Assembly (NCBI GenBank): GCA_946616285.1
Contig: CAMOIT010000001.1
Coordinates: 1 to 32,529 of the forward strand
Origin: an uncultured Bacteroidales bacterium
Lineage (GTDB): Bacteria; Bacteroidota; Bacteroidia; Bacteroidales; UBA932
Direction of reading: 5' to 3'
DNA: 32,529 bases
The translations under genes and the position numbers were made by a program. Below are positions 17,444 through 27,012 of the stretch, one piece after another. How positions within the stretch are numbered: the stretch's first letter is position 1; every line of letters begins with the position of its first letter. Below the pieces are notes generated by a model. The model saw only the letters and a program-made list of their open reading frames with translations, was not told the DNA's origin and ran no database searches.

Positions 17444-19699
17444 TTATCTACGGGCGTCGATGATGCGTCCGTTCCAGTTTAAGCCGAAGGCGAAGTCATA
17501 TACTGAGCCTTCGGCATCTGTATAGCAGCGCATGTCTCCAGGAGTGTCCTCGAACTGCTCCTCAACAGTGCGCATATCGGCCGGAAGCTGGCACGGGAGC
17601 TTGCCTACAGGAGCGAACTTGCCGCTGATTACGTCAAGCAGGGCGTTGTTGCATACGCCGAAGCCCAGCAGGATAGCATCGGCATAGGGCTCGACCTCGG
17701 CGGGAACAAAGGGACGGTCTACATGGATGACCAGGACAACGGGTTTGTCCCCCATCAGGGCCTTAGTATCCCGGACCATGTACATATCAGGCTCGTTGGA
17801 AGAGTATTCTGTCCGGCCTTTATAGCTGCGGTTGGCAGATGCCTCGGAAGGATCCCCGCCGGCAAGGCTGACCTCGCGGGCATATTCGGCCGTGTAGGGG
17901 CCCCACTGCAGGGAAATGGGATTGTAATGTCCTTCCTTTTCTCCATCGCCAGGCTGGATATAACCCCAGTGACCGTAGGGAGTCTTGATGGAAACAAGGG
18001 CGAAGTCGGCTTCTTCCGGGGATTCGGCAATGTCAAAATACCTCGACAGAAGTTCATGGGAGAAAGGATATTCGTCATACTCTTCCGTGGGCTTCATCCA
18101 ATGTGTAAGGCCGGCAGGGACGTGACGAAGCGGCTCCCAGACCTTGGGACGAGATGCCCGGTCGGTGCCGGGCATGACAGGTAGCACATGCCCATGGTTT
18201 TTCAGCATGACTATGCTCTTGAGCTGGGCATCATAACCGGCGGCGACGAATTCCTTGCAGCCCACGATCTCATCGGCCTTTACGGGGTCCACGTAAGGGT
18301 TTTCAAAGAGGCCCACGCGGAAAATGTTCAGGAGCAGGCGGCGGGCGCTGAGCTCAAAGCGTTCACGGGCGCTTTCGACCCCATACTTCTCTTCCCAAAG
18401 CTTGTAAGCCTCCAGGCTTGGGCCATTGTCATAGACACCACCCAACTGGTCGCAGCCGGCCTCGAAGGCCTTCAGACGGCGCTCGGCGAGGCTGGCAGTT
18501 TCCATCCCCCAGGGGGTGCCCTTGTGCTGCCAGGCAACGGTATAGTCCTTTACAATGCCCCAGTCCGTGCAAACCACGCCTTCAAATCCATATTTGTCAC
18601 GAAGAAGGTCCTGAATAATGTACTTGCTGAATCCGTTACCAACATTCTCTCCGCTCGGATCCTGATTGTAAGAAATTGTATAATAAGGCATAACGGCCGA
18701 CGCCGAGGAGGTTTTGCCCTTCAGCTTGAAGGCCCCTTCGGTGAAAGGAATAAGCCCCAGCGCAAAGTTTCCACCTGGGTATACGGCATATTTGCCAAGG
18801 GAGAAATGGGCATCGCGGCCGCCTTCGCCACTTCCTCCGCCCGGCCAGTGCTTGACCATACAGTTGACACTCTGGTTACCCCAGCCGTCTTTACTTCCAG
18901 GTGTGGTCTGGAAGGCGTCGCAATATTCGCGGGCAATGGCGGCATTAAGCTCCGGATCCTCGCTGAAAGTGCCGTAGAAGCGGCGCCAGCGCGGATCGGT
19001 GGCAATGTCGATTTGGGGCGAAAGTGCCGTTGCGATGCCAAGCGCACGGTATTCGGCCGATACAACCTCACCGTGACGACGTATGACATCCATGTCAAAA
19101 GTGGCGCCCATACCCAGCTCACGCGGCCAGCGGGAAATACTGCTGCTGCCGTCCGGGTCGAACTCCCCGTCAGGCTCGTGATTGTAGGTGCTGGTATTGG
19201 TTTTCCCGTTAGTGTAATTGCGAGGGTCGGTTGAATTGTTGGCCGGGATGCCAAGGGGCATTGATTCGCACAGCGCCTGTACTTTATTGGCCCATGCTGC
19301 GCCGGCTCCGGGAGAAGAGATTCCGGCCACCAGAACATGGCGTACGTTGTCTTCAGAGAGGAATTTAATCTGTTTCTCACTGAGCTCCGGCTTATCAATC
19401 GTAACCGACGAAGAATAAATCATCAGTCCGCAAATCTGCTCCACGCTCATCTGTGAGGCAAGGTCCGCCGCCCGTTTTTCGGCCGGAAGCCGCCAGTCCT
19501 CATAAGGGTCCAGCGCACCGTTGCGGTTAAGGTCCTTGAACAGCAGATCCTTCTCCATTATTGTTGGAGCGCTGCTGTATCCCAGTACAGGGCCCTTGGT
19601 CTGGATTGCGAGCGTGTAGCCGTCGTGCGGCTCAAAATTAATCCTATTAGGCGTGCAAGAGACTGTCGCCGCAAAGCAAAAGATAAACAGTTTTTTCAT
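17444..19699 (-). CDS. Glycoside hydrolase family 3 lipoprotein (paralog A)
   Basis: Signal MKKLFIFCFAATVSC; SPQIDIATDPRWRR, KHWPGGGSGEGGRDAH, GVVCTDWGIV (nucleophile Asp). Confidence 0.92.
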   Translation of the reverse strand: MKKLFIFCFAATVSCTPNRINFEPHDGYTLAIQTKGPVLGYSSAPTIMEKDLLFKDLNRNGALDPYEDWRLPAEKRAADLASQMSVEQICGLMIYSSSVTIDKPELSEKQIKFLSEDNVRHVLVAGISSPGAGAAWANKVQALCESMPLGIPANNSTDPRNYTNGKTNTSTYNHEPDGEFDPDGSSSISRWPRELGMGATFDMDVIRRHGEVVSAEYRALGIATALSPQIDIATDPRWRRFYGTFSEDPELNAAIAREYCDAFQTTPGSKDGWGNQSVNCMVKHWPGGGSGEGGRDAHFSLGKYAVYPGGNFALGLIPFTEGAFKLKGKTSSASAVMPYYTISYNQDPSGENVGNGFSKYIIQDLLRDKYGFEGVVCTDWGIVKDYTVAWQHKGTPWGMETASLAERRLKAFEAGCDQLGGVYDNGPSLEAYKLWEEKYGVESARERFELSARRLLLNIFRVGLFENPYVDPVKADEIVGCKEFVAAGYDAQLKSIVMLKNHGHVLPVMPGTDRASRPKVWEPLRHVPAGLTHWMKPTEEYDEYPFSHELLSRYFDIAESPEEADFALVSIKTPYGHWGYIQPGDGEKEGHYNPISLQWGPYTAEYAREVSLAGGDPSEASANRSYKGRTEYSSNEPDMYMVRDTKALMGDKPVVLVIHVDRPFVPAEVEPYADAILLGFGVCNNALLDVISGKFAPVGKLPCQLPADMRTVEEQFEDTPGDMRCYTDAEGSVYDFAFGLNWNGRIIDARR
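18154..18175. repeat. Hairpin ATGCCCGG(TCGGTG)CCGGGCAT inside GH3 paralog A
   Basis: 8-bp perfect arms, 6-nt loop; translated as MPGTDRAS on the minus strand. Confidence 0.8.
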
Positions 19700-20622
19700 C
19701 GTATTGTATTCCATACAAGTTTCCGTGCTTCGTCCGCATCATCTTCGGTCCCGGGAGGACAGAAGATGATGTCTTCAGGTTTTATGTCCAAGAGAGTATA
19801 GGCGTAACAAAGGGAGGCGATGTACTTGGGCATACCCTCCGCCAGGTGAGTGTTGTCCTGACTCCGTTGGAGAAGATAGCCGTATTGTGAAAGGGATTCA
19901 TCGGCACGACAGGCCTCGATGGCCTTTCCCACGTTAATGCAGGCGTCCATTCCCAGTTCCCGGCATGCCTTTGGGGCGGCCTTCTGAATCAGCCTATACT
20001 GCTTACGGTAAAGCTTGTCCCATCCGGCCTGGTCCTTCGGCGTGCGACCGCCGTTATAGGCATCCACGGCCGCCTGCCGATAGTCGGTATTGCCTTTGGG
20101 ATATGCAAACGGAACCATGAGCGCGGTCTTCATGCTATAGCCGCACATTGCCTTCACTTCGGCCATCAGCTCCTTTATGCCGCAGGATTCCCAAATGCCG
20201 CCGAAGGTGGCTTCCGGCTGAAATACAATCCAGTCCCAGGGCTCGTCCTTTACGATGCTTTCCAATGTGACTCCTATGCCGGCCAGGCCGTTTTCATAGC
20301 CCTCTGATGGCGTTTTTCTGGGATCTTCTGTTGCGGTATACTTCCAATACTGATAGGTAGAATGCACCTTCTGCTCCTGTCCGTTGTGAATATATACGTA
20401 GTTGGTATCGCTGATTCCATGCCACTGATCTACCAGCGTGCTGCCGCCCAGATAGCCGTGGCCTACAATCACCGGCTTTCCTGCGCTGGAAGCTATTGCA
20501 CTTAGGTAGCGCATACTGTCACGGGTCCAGCTGTTTCCTACGCCCAGGATACGCAGGGTGTCAGACTGCTGCGCCGATGCGATGCAGGAAATCAGCAGAA
20601 CCATTATTGTCAGCCGTTTCAT
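19696..20622 (-). CDS. Secreted SGNH-like / DUF4886-like hydrolase
   Basis: Signal MKRLTIMVLLISCIASAQ; LRILGVGNSWTRDSMRYL (GNS) and C-terminal DNTHLAEG (DxxH). Confidence 0.8.
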   Translation of the reverse strand: MKRLTIMVLLISCIASAQQSDTLRILGVGNSWTRDSMRYLSAIASSAGKPVIVGHGYLGGSTLVDQWHGISDTNYVYIHNGQEQKVHSTYQYWKYTATEDPRKTPSEGYENGLAGIGVTLESIVKDEPWDWIVFQPEATFGGIWESCGIKELMAEVKAMCGYSMKTALMVPFAYPKGNTDYRQAAVDAYNGGRTPKDQAGWDKLYRKQYRLIQKAAPKACRELGMDACINVGKAIEACRADESLSQYGYLLQRSQDNTHLAEGMPKYIASLCYAYTLLDIKPEDIIFCPPGTEDDADEARKLVWNTIR

Positions 20623-22091
20623 TCTGAGTAAAGTTTGATGCGGTATATTCCAGAGACTTTGAAGCGTTCGTGGGCGGCTTTTTTGAATCGGCGCTGGTAA
20701 GAAAGGCCGTACATTGGGGCGGGTATGATTGTTCCGTCCGGCGCGGTGAAGTCATCCTGGTAAAGACGTCCGCGCAGGTAGAGCATATTGTGATGGCCGG
20801 TTTCATCACCGTTCAGCACCTGCCATACCTTTCCGTCGCGGAGTTCCTCGCATGATGCAAGATGTCCGCTGAAGCTGATCCAGGCGCCCACGCCGGCGAT
20901 GATATATTCGTCGGGCGCCGTTTGGACGATGATTCCATGGGCGTTCTTCTCTCCATCAATGCAGTGAACGTAAAAAGTGTAATTACCCAGGGGAAGTGAT
21001 AATTCAGCATCTTCCGGATCTACTTTGGGCTCCCTGTAGAAAGCGCGCATTGGATGGTCTTCGCAAAGAAGAGGCATCATCTCGGAAATGACACGGCACT
21101 CCTGAACATAATATGGATTATCGTAATTCTCCTCATAGCCGAAGGAGAAAATCCCTTTGGCGCCGGCTTCGCCCAGGGCGTACCAAAGCCTGCCGGCATC
21201 GCATTTGGTTTCAGGAATAAAGAGCGGCTGACCTTCAGCATACGCACCGCAGATGCGGCCAAAACCGGGATTGTAGATGTCAGGCGACACCCAGTCGAGA
21301 TGTGGTGCGTGCTCTTTCCAGACGTCCAGGACGCATTCCCGAGGGCCGCCGTTGGGGTATTTCCCATAGGGGGCATCGGCCGCCTTGAGCCATGCGTTGG
21401 AGAACATAGGAATATCGTAGACTTCCTTACCGGCTACGGCAACTTGGTCGATATACTTTGCAAAAGCCTGAGCCATAAAGCGCTGCGGAGCAAGCGGGTC
21501 GGTATCGGTCTCCCAGCCGCCTTCCTGCCAGGCTTTCAGCCCTTCCGGACAGCAGTCCCTTTCGATAAAGGCGCCACATTCGTTTTCAACTTGAATACAT
21601 ACCACCCTGTGATCTTTGTCCGCCTTTTTTAGATGCGCCATCAAAGCAGAAAATGCAGCTTTGTCGGCTTCCAGAGCCTCTTTGCAAAATGGTGAAATGG
21701 CCGTAGAAACAGACCCGTCAGGGGCAACCGCGTAGAAACTGTTCTGCCTTATCCATAACGGCGGGTAAGAGGATTCACCGTTTTTCCAGGTGCCGAACCA
21801 GAGAAGGCCAAGGTACAGATCCCGCTTTTCGGCTGCTTTCAGCAGGTGGTCCACCAGCGAGAAATCAAACACTCCCGGTTCGATTTCTGTCTGTGCCCAG
21901 CTTACTGGCGCAAGAACAGCGTTGTAGCTCAGCGCTACAGCTATATCCAGGGAAGAATCCATGGATTCCGGCGTCGAGGCGTTGGAATTGTGCATCTCCC
22001 CTCCGAACAGCACTTGGGGGGCTTCTTGCCGTATCGTGCAAGACGCGGCGAGAATCATAAAGAGCAGGATAACAATCGTGTATTTTTTCAT
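20619..22091 (-). CDS. Secreted beta-galactosidase-like enzyme (GH35-type with DUF5597-like C-terminus)
   Basis: Lipoprotein signal; GGEMHNSNASTPESM, APVSWAQTEIEPGVFDFSLVDHLL, VCIQVENECGAF (NE acid/base), LFIPETKCDAG. Confidence 0.82.
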   Translation of the reverse strand: MKKYTIVILLFMILAASCTIRQEAPQVLFGGEMHNSNASTPESMDSSLDIAVALSYNAVLAPVSWAQTEIEPGVFDFSLVDHLLKAAEKRDLYLGLLWFGTWKNGESSYPPLWIRQNSFYAVAPDGSVSTAISPFCKEALEADKAAFSALMAHLKKADKDHRVVCIQVENECGAFIERDCCPEGLKAWQEGGWETDTDPLAPQRFMAQAFAKYIDQVAVAGKEVYDIPMFSNAWLKAADAPYGKYPNGGPRECVLDVWKEHAPHLDWVSPDIYNPGFGRICGAYAEGQPLFIPETKCDAGRLWYALGEAGAKGIFSFGYEENYDNPYYVQECRVISEMMPLLCEDHPMRAFYREPKVDPEDAELSLPLGNYTFYVHCIDGEKNAHGIIVQTAPDEYIIAGVGAWISFSGHLASCEELRDGKVWQVLNGDETGHHNMLYLRGRLYQDDFTAPDGTIIPAPMYGLSYQRRFKKAAHERFKVSGIYRIKLYSE

Positions 22092-24061
22092 GGCAATTCT
22101 ATAATCAAAACAGCATCTGCGCGAAGGGGACGCGAATCAGTCTCGCCCGTGAGTGTAATCTTTACGGGGCCGGCCTCAAATTCATATTCTCCGAGAGGTG
22201 CCCATTCCCCTTTGGTCTGTCCCACAAGCGGGATGGAGCGGGCATCCACGGTGATTTGATTGGCCTGGCCGGAGTTTTCTATTCGGTAATGCGTAATGGG
22301 CGCAAGCGGATCTTTCAAATTCAGATAAGAATACAGGGCGTAGTGTCCCGGTCTGGAAAGCTCACCTTCAAAGATAACAGGGGCATCTGGTTTCGAGGCC
22401 TGGAGTTCCAGATAGGTGGGACCGTAACCACGGTTTTTGCGGACGCGTTCCCAATTCGGCGCAGAAACCTTCCCGTCCAGGTCGTCAATCAGGATATCAG
22501 GTGCGGAACCGTCCAGGCAGGGATCGGCCATTATCCGGTCCCGAATATCGGCCGCCGGCACGTCCTGGAGCGGAATGCCTTCGGCTATAGCTTTGTCTGC
22601 AACCATGGCTGCCACCTGCCCCAGCGTCATGAATACGGGTTCCATACGGATGGAACCGAAGGCGATATGGCTGGCACTAAGGCACACCGGAACGGCAAGA
22701 TTGGTACACTCGGCCCGTTTTGGGAGGATGGCACGAAGGGGAATCGGGTACGGTCCGGGTGTCTTGATCTGGACGTCCCCTTCGTTGCGCACCTGTCCGT
22801 CCACGACGATCCTCCTGCAATTGTGGGAATCCATCTGGTAAGCAGCCATGGCGACAGCGTCAGGGATATCCGTCCTTCCTTCACAGTCGGCCTGGGTGAT
22901 GACATAATCCGAGACCATCCGGCGTCCTTCCCTAACGTACAGTTGCGGCGTCCAATGGCCGCTGCAGGGATACTCGTCCTTCGGAAGTCCCCAGCGCATG
23001 TATTCCGCCTGCAGAGATGACGGCACACGCGGATCCGTCTGCATAAACCACAGGAGCCCAATCGTATAGTCGTAATGCGCCTTCCAGATTTCGTGACGCC
23101 GCGCGTACGAGGCGGTTGGCCAGTCGTAGTTGCCGCCAATCAAATCGGTGGAAAAGCCTCCGAAGTTGTTGATGTCGGTCTTGCGGCAGGGCATATTGTC
23201 CCAGATAAAATATCTCGTTCCGTCGTCCTGTACCGCCAAAAGCCTTGCGAGGAGTTCGTAACGGGATGCATCGTATCCTTCCGGCTTCCGGAGGGGAATC
23301 TGATTCTCCAGGCTGTCGGTAAGGCAGATGCGAAAGTTGTATGCCTGCAACAGTGAGTCTCCTTCGCCTTCCTCGCCTGTCTTATCTGCCGATATGCCCC
23401 ACAGCAGACCGCTTGTGCTGTCTCCGGGCTGTTTGTAAGGGTCTATCCCGTCCGGGAACTGATGATGCCTGGAAAGGTGACGGCCGTTCCAGGATTCGCC
23501 GTAGGTGATGGCGCTTTCGCGGCCGATGGTGTGGCTGACATCTGCGGCAGCCATCAGATCGCCTTCGTAACTGGCATCGATGAACATTCCGGCGCGGATG
23601 GTCTGCCGCTTCCCGCACCAATGCCCGTCCTCCCTTAAGGATTTGACACCTAAGGAAATGATGCGGGTATCCTGCTTTTCGACACCGCAGAGCCCGGTGC
23701 AGGTACGGATTGTTATGTGCGGATCGTCCAGATATCCATCAAATATTTCCGTGGCGACATGTGGCTCGAACACCCATTTCTCCAGAGTTCCATAATGCCC
23801 GCCGAGGTCCCGGTAGAACTTCCGTGAGAGTCCTTCCACGACTTGTTTGTTGCCAATGTCAGTCTGGCCGAGTCCGCCGGTAGTCATTCCTCCGATATGC
23901 CCCGTAGGCTCGATAATGACGACGCTACGCCCCAAAAGGGCGGCTGACTTTGCTGCAATCACACCGGAAGATGTGCCGCCATAAATGCATATATCATAAT
24001 CGTCCACCTTAGCCGCGCAGGCAGTCAGCAGCAGGGACAGTATGACAGCGAGGTATTTCAT
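22088..24061 (-). CDS. Secreted FAD-dependent oxidoreductase (FAD_oxidored-type lipoprotein)
   Basis: Signal MKYLAVILSLLLTAC; YDICIYGGTSSGVIAAKSAALLGRSVVIIEPTGHIGGMTTGGLGQTD; MFIDASYEGDLMAAADV. Confidence 0.88.
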   Translation of the reverse strand: MKYLAVILSLLLTACAAKVDDYDICIYGGTSSGVIAAKSAALLGRSVVIIEPTGHIGGMTTGGLGQTDIGNKQVVEGLSRKFYRDLGGHYGTLEKWVFEPHVATEIFDGYLDDPHITIRTCTGLCGVEKQDTRIISLGVKSLREDGHWCGKRQTIRAGMFIDASYEGDLMAAADVSHTIGRESAITYGESWNGRHLSRHHQFPDGIDPYKQPGDSTSGLLWGISADKTGEEGEGDSLLQAYNFRICLTDSLENQIPLRKPEGYDASRYELLARLLAVQDDGTRYFIWDNMPCRKTDINNFGGFSTDLIGGNYDWPTASYARRHEIWKAHYDYTIGLLWFMQTDPRVPSSLQAEYMRWGLPKDEYPCSGHWTPQLYVREGRRMVSDYVITQADCEGRTDIPDAVAMAAYQMDSHNCRRIVVDGQVRNEGDVQIKTPGPYPIPLRAILPKRAECTNLAVPVCLSASHIAFGSIRMEPVFMTLGQVAAMVADKAIAEGIPLQDVPAADIRDRIMADPCLDGSAPDILIDDLDGKVSAPNWERVRKNRGYGPTYLELQASKPDAPVIFEGELSRPGHYALYSYLNLKDPLAPITHYRIENSGQANQITVDARSIPLVGQTKGEWAPLGEYEFEAGPVKITLTGETDSRPLRADAVLIIELP

Positions 24062-24070
24062 TGTGATTAT

Positions 24071-25729
24071 TTACTCTTTGACAGACAGGAATCCGGCATT
24101 CCAGGCACCAAGCTTAGGGAGAGTAACGAATGCAGAGCCATCCTCCCTTTCAACGCGAAGCCCCACCGGCTTTCCCTTCATTTCATGCCAGGAGACATTT
24201 ATGACGCCTTCCGGCAACCCTGTAAGGCGCAGCTTAACGGGACCCTGGCTGTCGATCCGGACATTCAACAGCCCCACAGTCCGCAGATTCCCCTGTGCGT
24301 CAATTCGTGGAATCACGAGGCCGATAAAGGGCGAACAACATGTAACTGGGGAGTCAAATGCCTCGCGCAGTTGCTGCACTTGGGCGGATGTTTGTTTCGT
24401 CAGATTCGGCCTGCCCAAATCTACATCGTCAAGCGCGCCCAGTTCTTTCCCGGGGCCGGGCAGGACGGGAATTCCAGTACAGCCGAAGGCATAAAGCCTC
24501 TCGCAGCCAGCCTCTGTGCCGAGCCCGACGGGGATGGTTCCCTCATTAGCCCTTGCATAGGCCCTAAGCATAGGAATTCCCTCAGCAATAGGCTGTAGCA
24601 TAGTCTTAGAATAAACCTCAGCGCTCTCTCTTTCCGGCGCCATCACGAATAGGCTCAGCTTGTCAAGGCCGTAGGCGAGAGCCGTAAAGCCCTCCACCAG
24701 CACGCCCTGCGGGGTGCGTGAACCGTAGACTCGGGGCGAAGTCTCTATCTCGGGGCACCACTCCGTAATCCAGTCGTGGTCGCCCATCAATTCCCGGAAA
24801 CGGGCCGATTCCATACTTTTTATTACCTGCGGCGCTGCATTAACGTCATCAAAGTAAGAGCCTCCGCCGGGCCTGTAGCCGCATTCCTTGCCGCTGACCT
24901 CATGCAGCGTGCGCAGAATTGCGGTCTGTACCTTAACTGTTTCGGTCTTTCGGCTGCCCTGCAGACCGAATGTGGTTTCCGGGGAGATACGGGTGAATTC
25001 TTCGGCGATGATGCGGGCAATATTTATAAGGGAAGATGTGCAGAATGATTCCCATTGTTCCGCGACGGCGGGATTATTCTCCACAGCCTTAAGCAGCGTC
25101 TGCGCCGTCCAATGTGAGTTGCTGAAATAGTTGAAATCAGTGATACATCGCTTGCACCAGCATCCTATAGGAGACTCCTTGGTGGTGGAAGGCTGATGAT
25201 TTCCGTAACGCAGGTCATCGTCGATCCAGACGCTGCGGGGGTGGCATTCTGCGTAGATCTGTGACATCCGGTGGATATATTCAAGAAACTCCGGATCGCG
25301 CGGGCAGCTGGAGAACTTGTTTACAAGACCGGAGTAACCGATCCAGTGGGTCCATGTGAGCGCGCTGTACAAATGTTCCTCACCCACCGCCAGTTGATCT
25401 CCATGTCCGATGGTCATCTGAATCTGGAGGGATGTGCCAATCCCAAGTTGCTTAAGCTGATCTGAACCGTGCTTAATCCGTTCTGCCCTCTCGTGCATAG
25501 TTTCGTCATCGGCAAACCCCAGTCCGGTGGAAAACCACACCTCGTCGCAGCACCCCGGGCTGTCCTTGATGGCCCGGTACGATTTCTCCCAATTCTCGTC
25601 GGAATAAGTCGCCGTTCCGCGAAGCCGAAGCATCACCAGAGGGTCGCTCTCCTGCTCTGCCGAAGGATGGCTGCATGCGAAGAGTAAAGCTATAGAAGCT
25701 AAAATAGAAAAGATGTGAAGTCTCGGCAT
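24071..25729 (-). CDS. Lipoprotein of unknown function, putative TIM-barrel glycosidase-like
   Basis: Lipobox IALLFAC; VWIDDDLRYGNHQP, GCWCKRCITDF, WITEWCPEIETSPRVYGSRTPQG resemble hypothetical glycosyl hydrolase-like TIM barrels. Confidence 0.65.
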   Translation of the reverse strand: MPRLHIFSILASIALLFACSHPSAEQESDPLVMLRLRGTATYSDENWEKSYRAIKDSPGCCDEVWFSTGLGFADDETMHERAERIKHGSDQLKQLGIGTSLQIQMTIGHGDQLAVGEEHLYSALTWTHWIGYSGLVNKFSSCPRDPEFLEYIHRMSQIYAECHPRSVWIDDDLRYGNHQPSTTKESPIGCWCKRCITDFNYFSNSHWTAQTLLKAVENNPAVAEQWESFCTSSLINIARIIAEEFTRISPETTFGLQGSRKTETVKVQTAILRTLHEVSGKECGYRPGGGSYFDDVNAAPQVIKSMESARFRELMGDHDWITEWCPEIETSPRVYGSRTPQGVLVEGFTALAYGLDKLSLFVMAPERESAEVYSKTMLQPIAEGIPMLRAYARANEGTIPVGLGTEAGCERLYAFGCTGIPVLPGPGKELGALDDVDLGRPNLTKQTSAQVQQLREAFDSPVTCCSPFIGLVIPRIDAQGNLRTVGLLNVRIDSQGPVKLRLTGLPEGVINVSWHEMKGKPVGLRVEREDGSAFVTLPKLGAWNAGFLSVKE

Positions 25730-25731
25730 AT

Positions 25732-27012
25732 CTACAAATTCAGCAGCATATTTGGGAGAATGGTTTGTATCATCTTCTCCGGAACACCGCAGTTGCGGGC
25801 AATTTCGGGCCAGCGTGCTGCGCTATCACAGACCTGGTCAATGATTTCTGGAGCATTTTTGATATTGTTGGAACTGGCGAATGCAAGTAAATCGGTGCGG
25901 CCGATTCCATCAAACTTTCCGTTTATAGACATTTGATGAGTGGATGTCCAGGCTCCCTCAGGGTTATATGCATAACCCATGTCGTATGCGGGAGAGAGTC
26001 GCCACTTCCCGTCCATTCCCATCAGAAATGATATGTTTTTGGTATGGTCATCCTGATTCCGAACCACTACATTGAACACCATGCGGCGGAACATCTCGGC
26101 TGCTTCGGCGTACGTCAATTTAAGGCGTCGCATTACATTAAATGCCTGTTCATACGAATAAGCCCTGTGAATCCGATGGTCGAAGTGGGCTAAACCGCAA
26201 AGTGTTTGCATATGAATCTTTTTCCCATCCCTGCGGTCGAAGCGTTTTGTAAGGAAATGGGCCCTCCCGTTTTCCTCAATAAGGGAGCATCCCGTCATGT
26301 CTATTCCACACTCGCGGACCAACTTTGCGAAAGAATACTCCAGCCTGCCATAGTTTTGGGTGTCGCGAAATCCAGCTTGGGCAGACACGCCGTCCAACTT
26401 TATTAGATAATAATCAAAGCCTTCCGGAGCATCAATCTGGCCGGAGCGCACCTCGCCAGTTTCTTTGTTATAGGCAATGATTGCTTTTGCACGCTGGCCG
26501 CCGGCCGATGTCCCCAGCCGCAGTATTTCGGCTATTGCCTTTTTCTTATCCTCCTTAAGGTTGGCGCCAAAAGCTTCTTTATTGGACAAGGCCTCACGGG
26601 CTACTTCTACCAGGGAATCAATCTCTATCTTTAGGTTAGGATTGGCGTCCGGCCCTGTGGCTGGCTCAAACTCCATTGCACCCATACAGCGCTTGCCCAA
26701 GAAGCACAGTGACTCGACAGGGTTCCCGGAAGTCCTTCCTGTCAAGGCCAGCCAACGGTCAAACAGCGCACGTCCGTACGTATCCGGCAAAGCGTCGGCA
26801 AGCATTCCTGGAAGTCCGTTGAAGGTGTCCCAGTTCAGAGAGCCGAAGGAATATACACGTCCAGTCTGAACAGGCATCATCAACGGCGACGGCTCTAGCC
26901 CCCTTTCGACAAAGGAAGGGTCATACTCAAATCTTGCCAGATTGTACTGGCTGTCCCATACGAATGTTCCGACATCGGGGCCGAACATTCGCAGCCTGGC
27001 GCTGTTTACCAT
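25732..27012 (-). CDS. hipA: HipA-family serine/threonine kinase toxin
   Basis: LPDTYGRALFDRWLA, GTSAGGQRAKAIIAY (Gly-rich loop), YYLIKLDG, catalytic NVVVRNQDDHTKNISFLM, LSPAYDMGYA. Confidence 0.93.
   Translation of the reverse strand: MVNSARLRMFGPDVGTFVWDSQYNLARFEYDPSFVERGLEPSPLMMPVQTGRVYSFGSLNWDTFNGLPGMLADALPDTYGRALFDRWLALTGRTSGNPVESLCFLGKRCMGAMEFEPATGPDANPNLKIEIDSLVEVAREALSNKEAFGANLKEDKKKAIAEILRLGTSAGGQRAKAIIAYNKETGEVRSGQIDAPEGFDYYLIKLDGVSAQAGFRDTQNYGRLEYSFAKLVRECGIDMTGCSLIEENGRAHFLTKRFDRRDGKKIHMQTLCGLAHFDHRIHRAYSYEQAFNVMRRLKLTYAEAAEMFRRMVFNVVVRNQDDHTKNISFLMGMDGKWRLSPAYDMGYAYNPEGAWTSTHQMSINGKFDGIGRTDLLAFASSNNIKNAPEIIDQVCDSAARWPEIARNCGVPEKMIQTILPNMLLNL

Noticed and set aside
18188-19234. 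348-aa plus-strand ORF opposite GH3 paralog A
   Set aside because: Antisense to conserved GH3 coding sequence; no motif or promoter, typical of GC-biased codon usage.
22256-23020. 254-aa plus-strand ORF opposite the FAD oxidoreductase
   Set aside because: Antisense shadow ORF without domain similarity.
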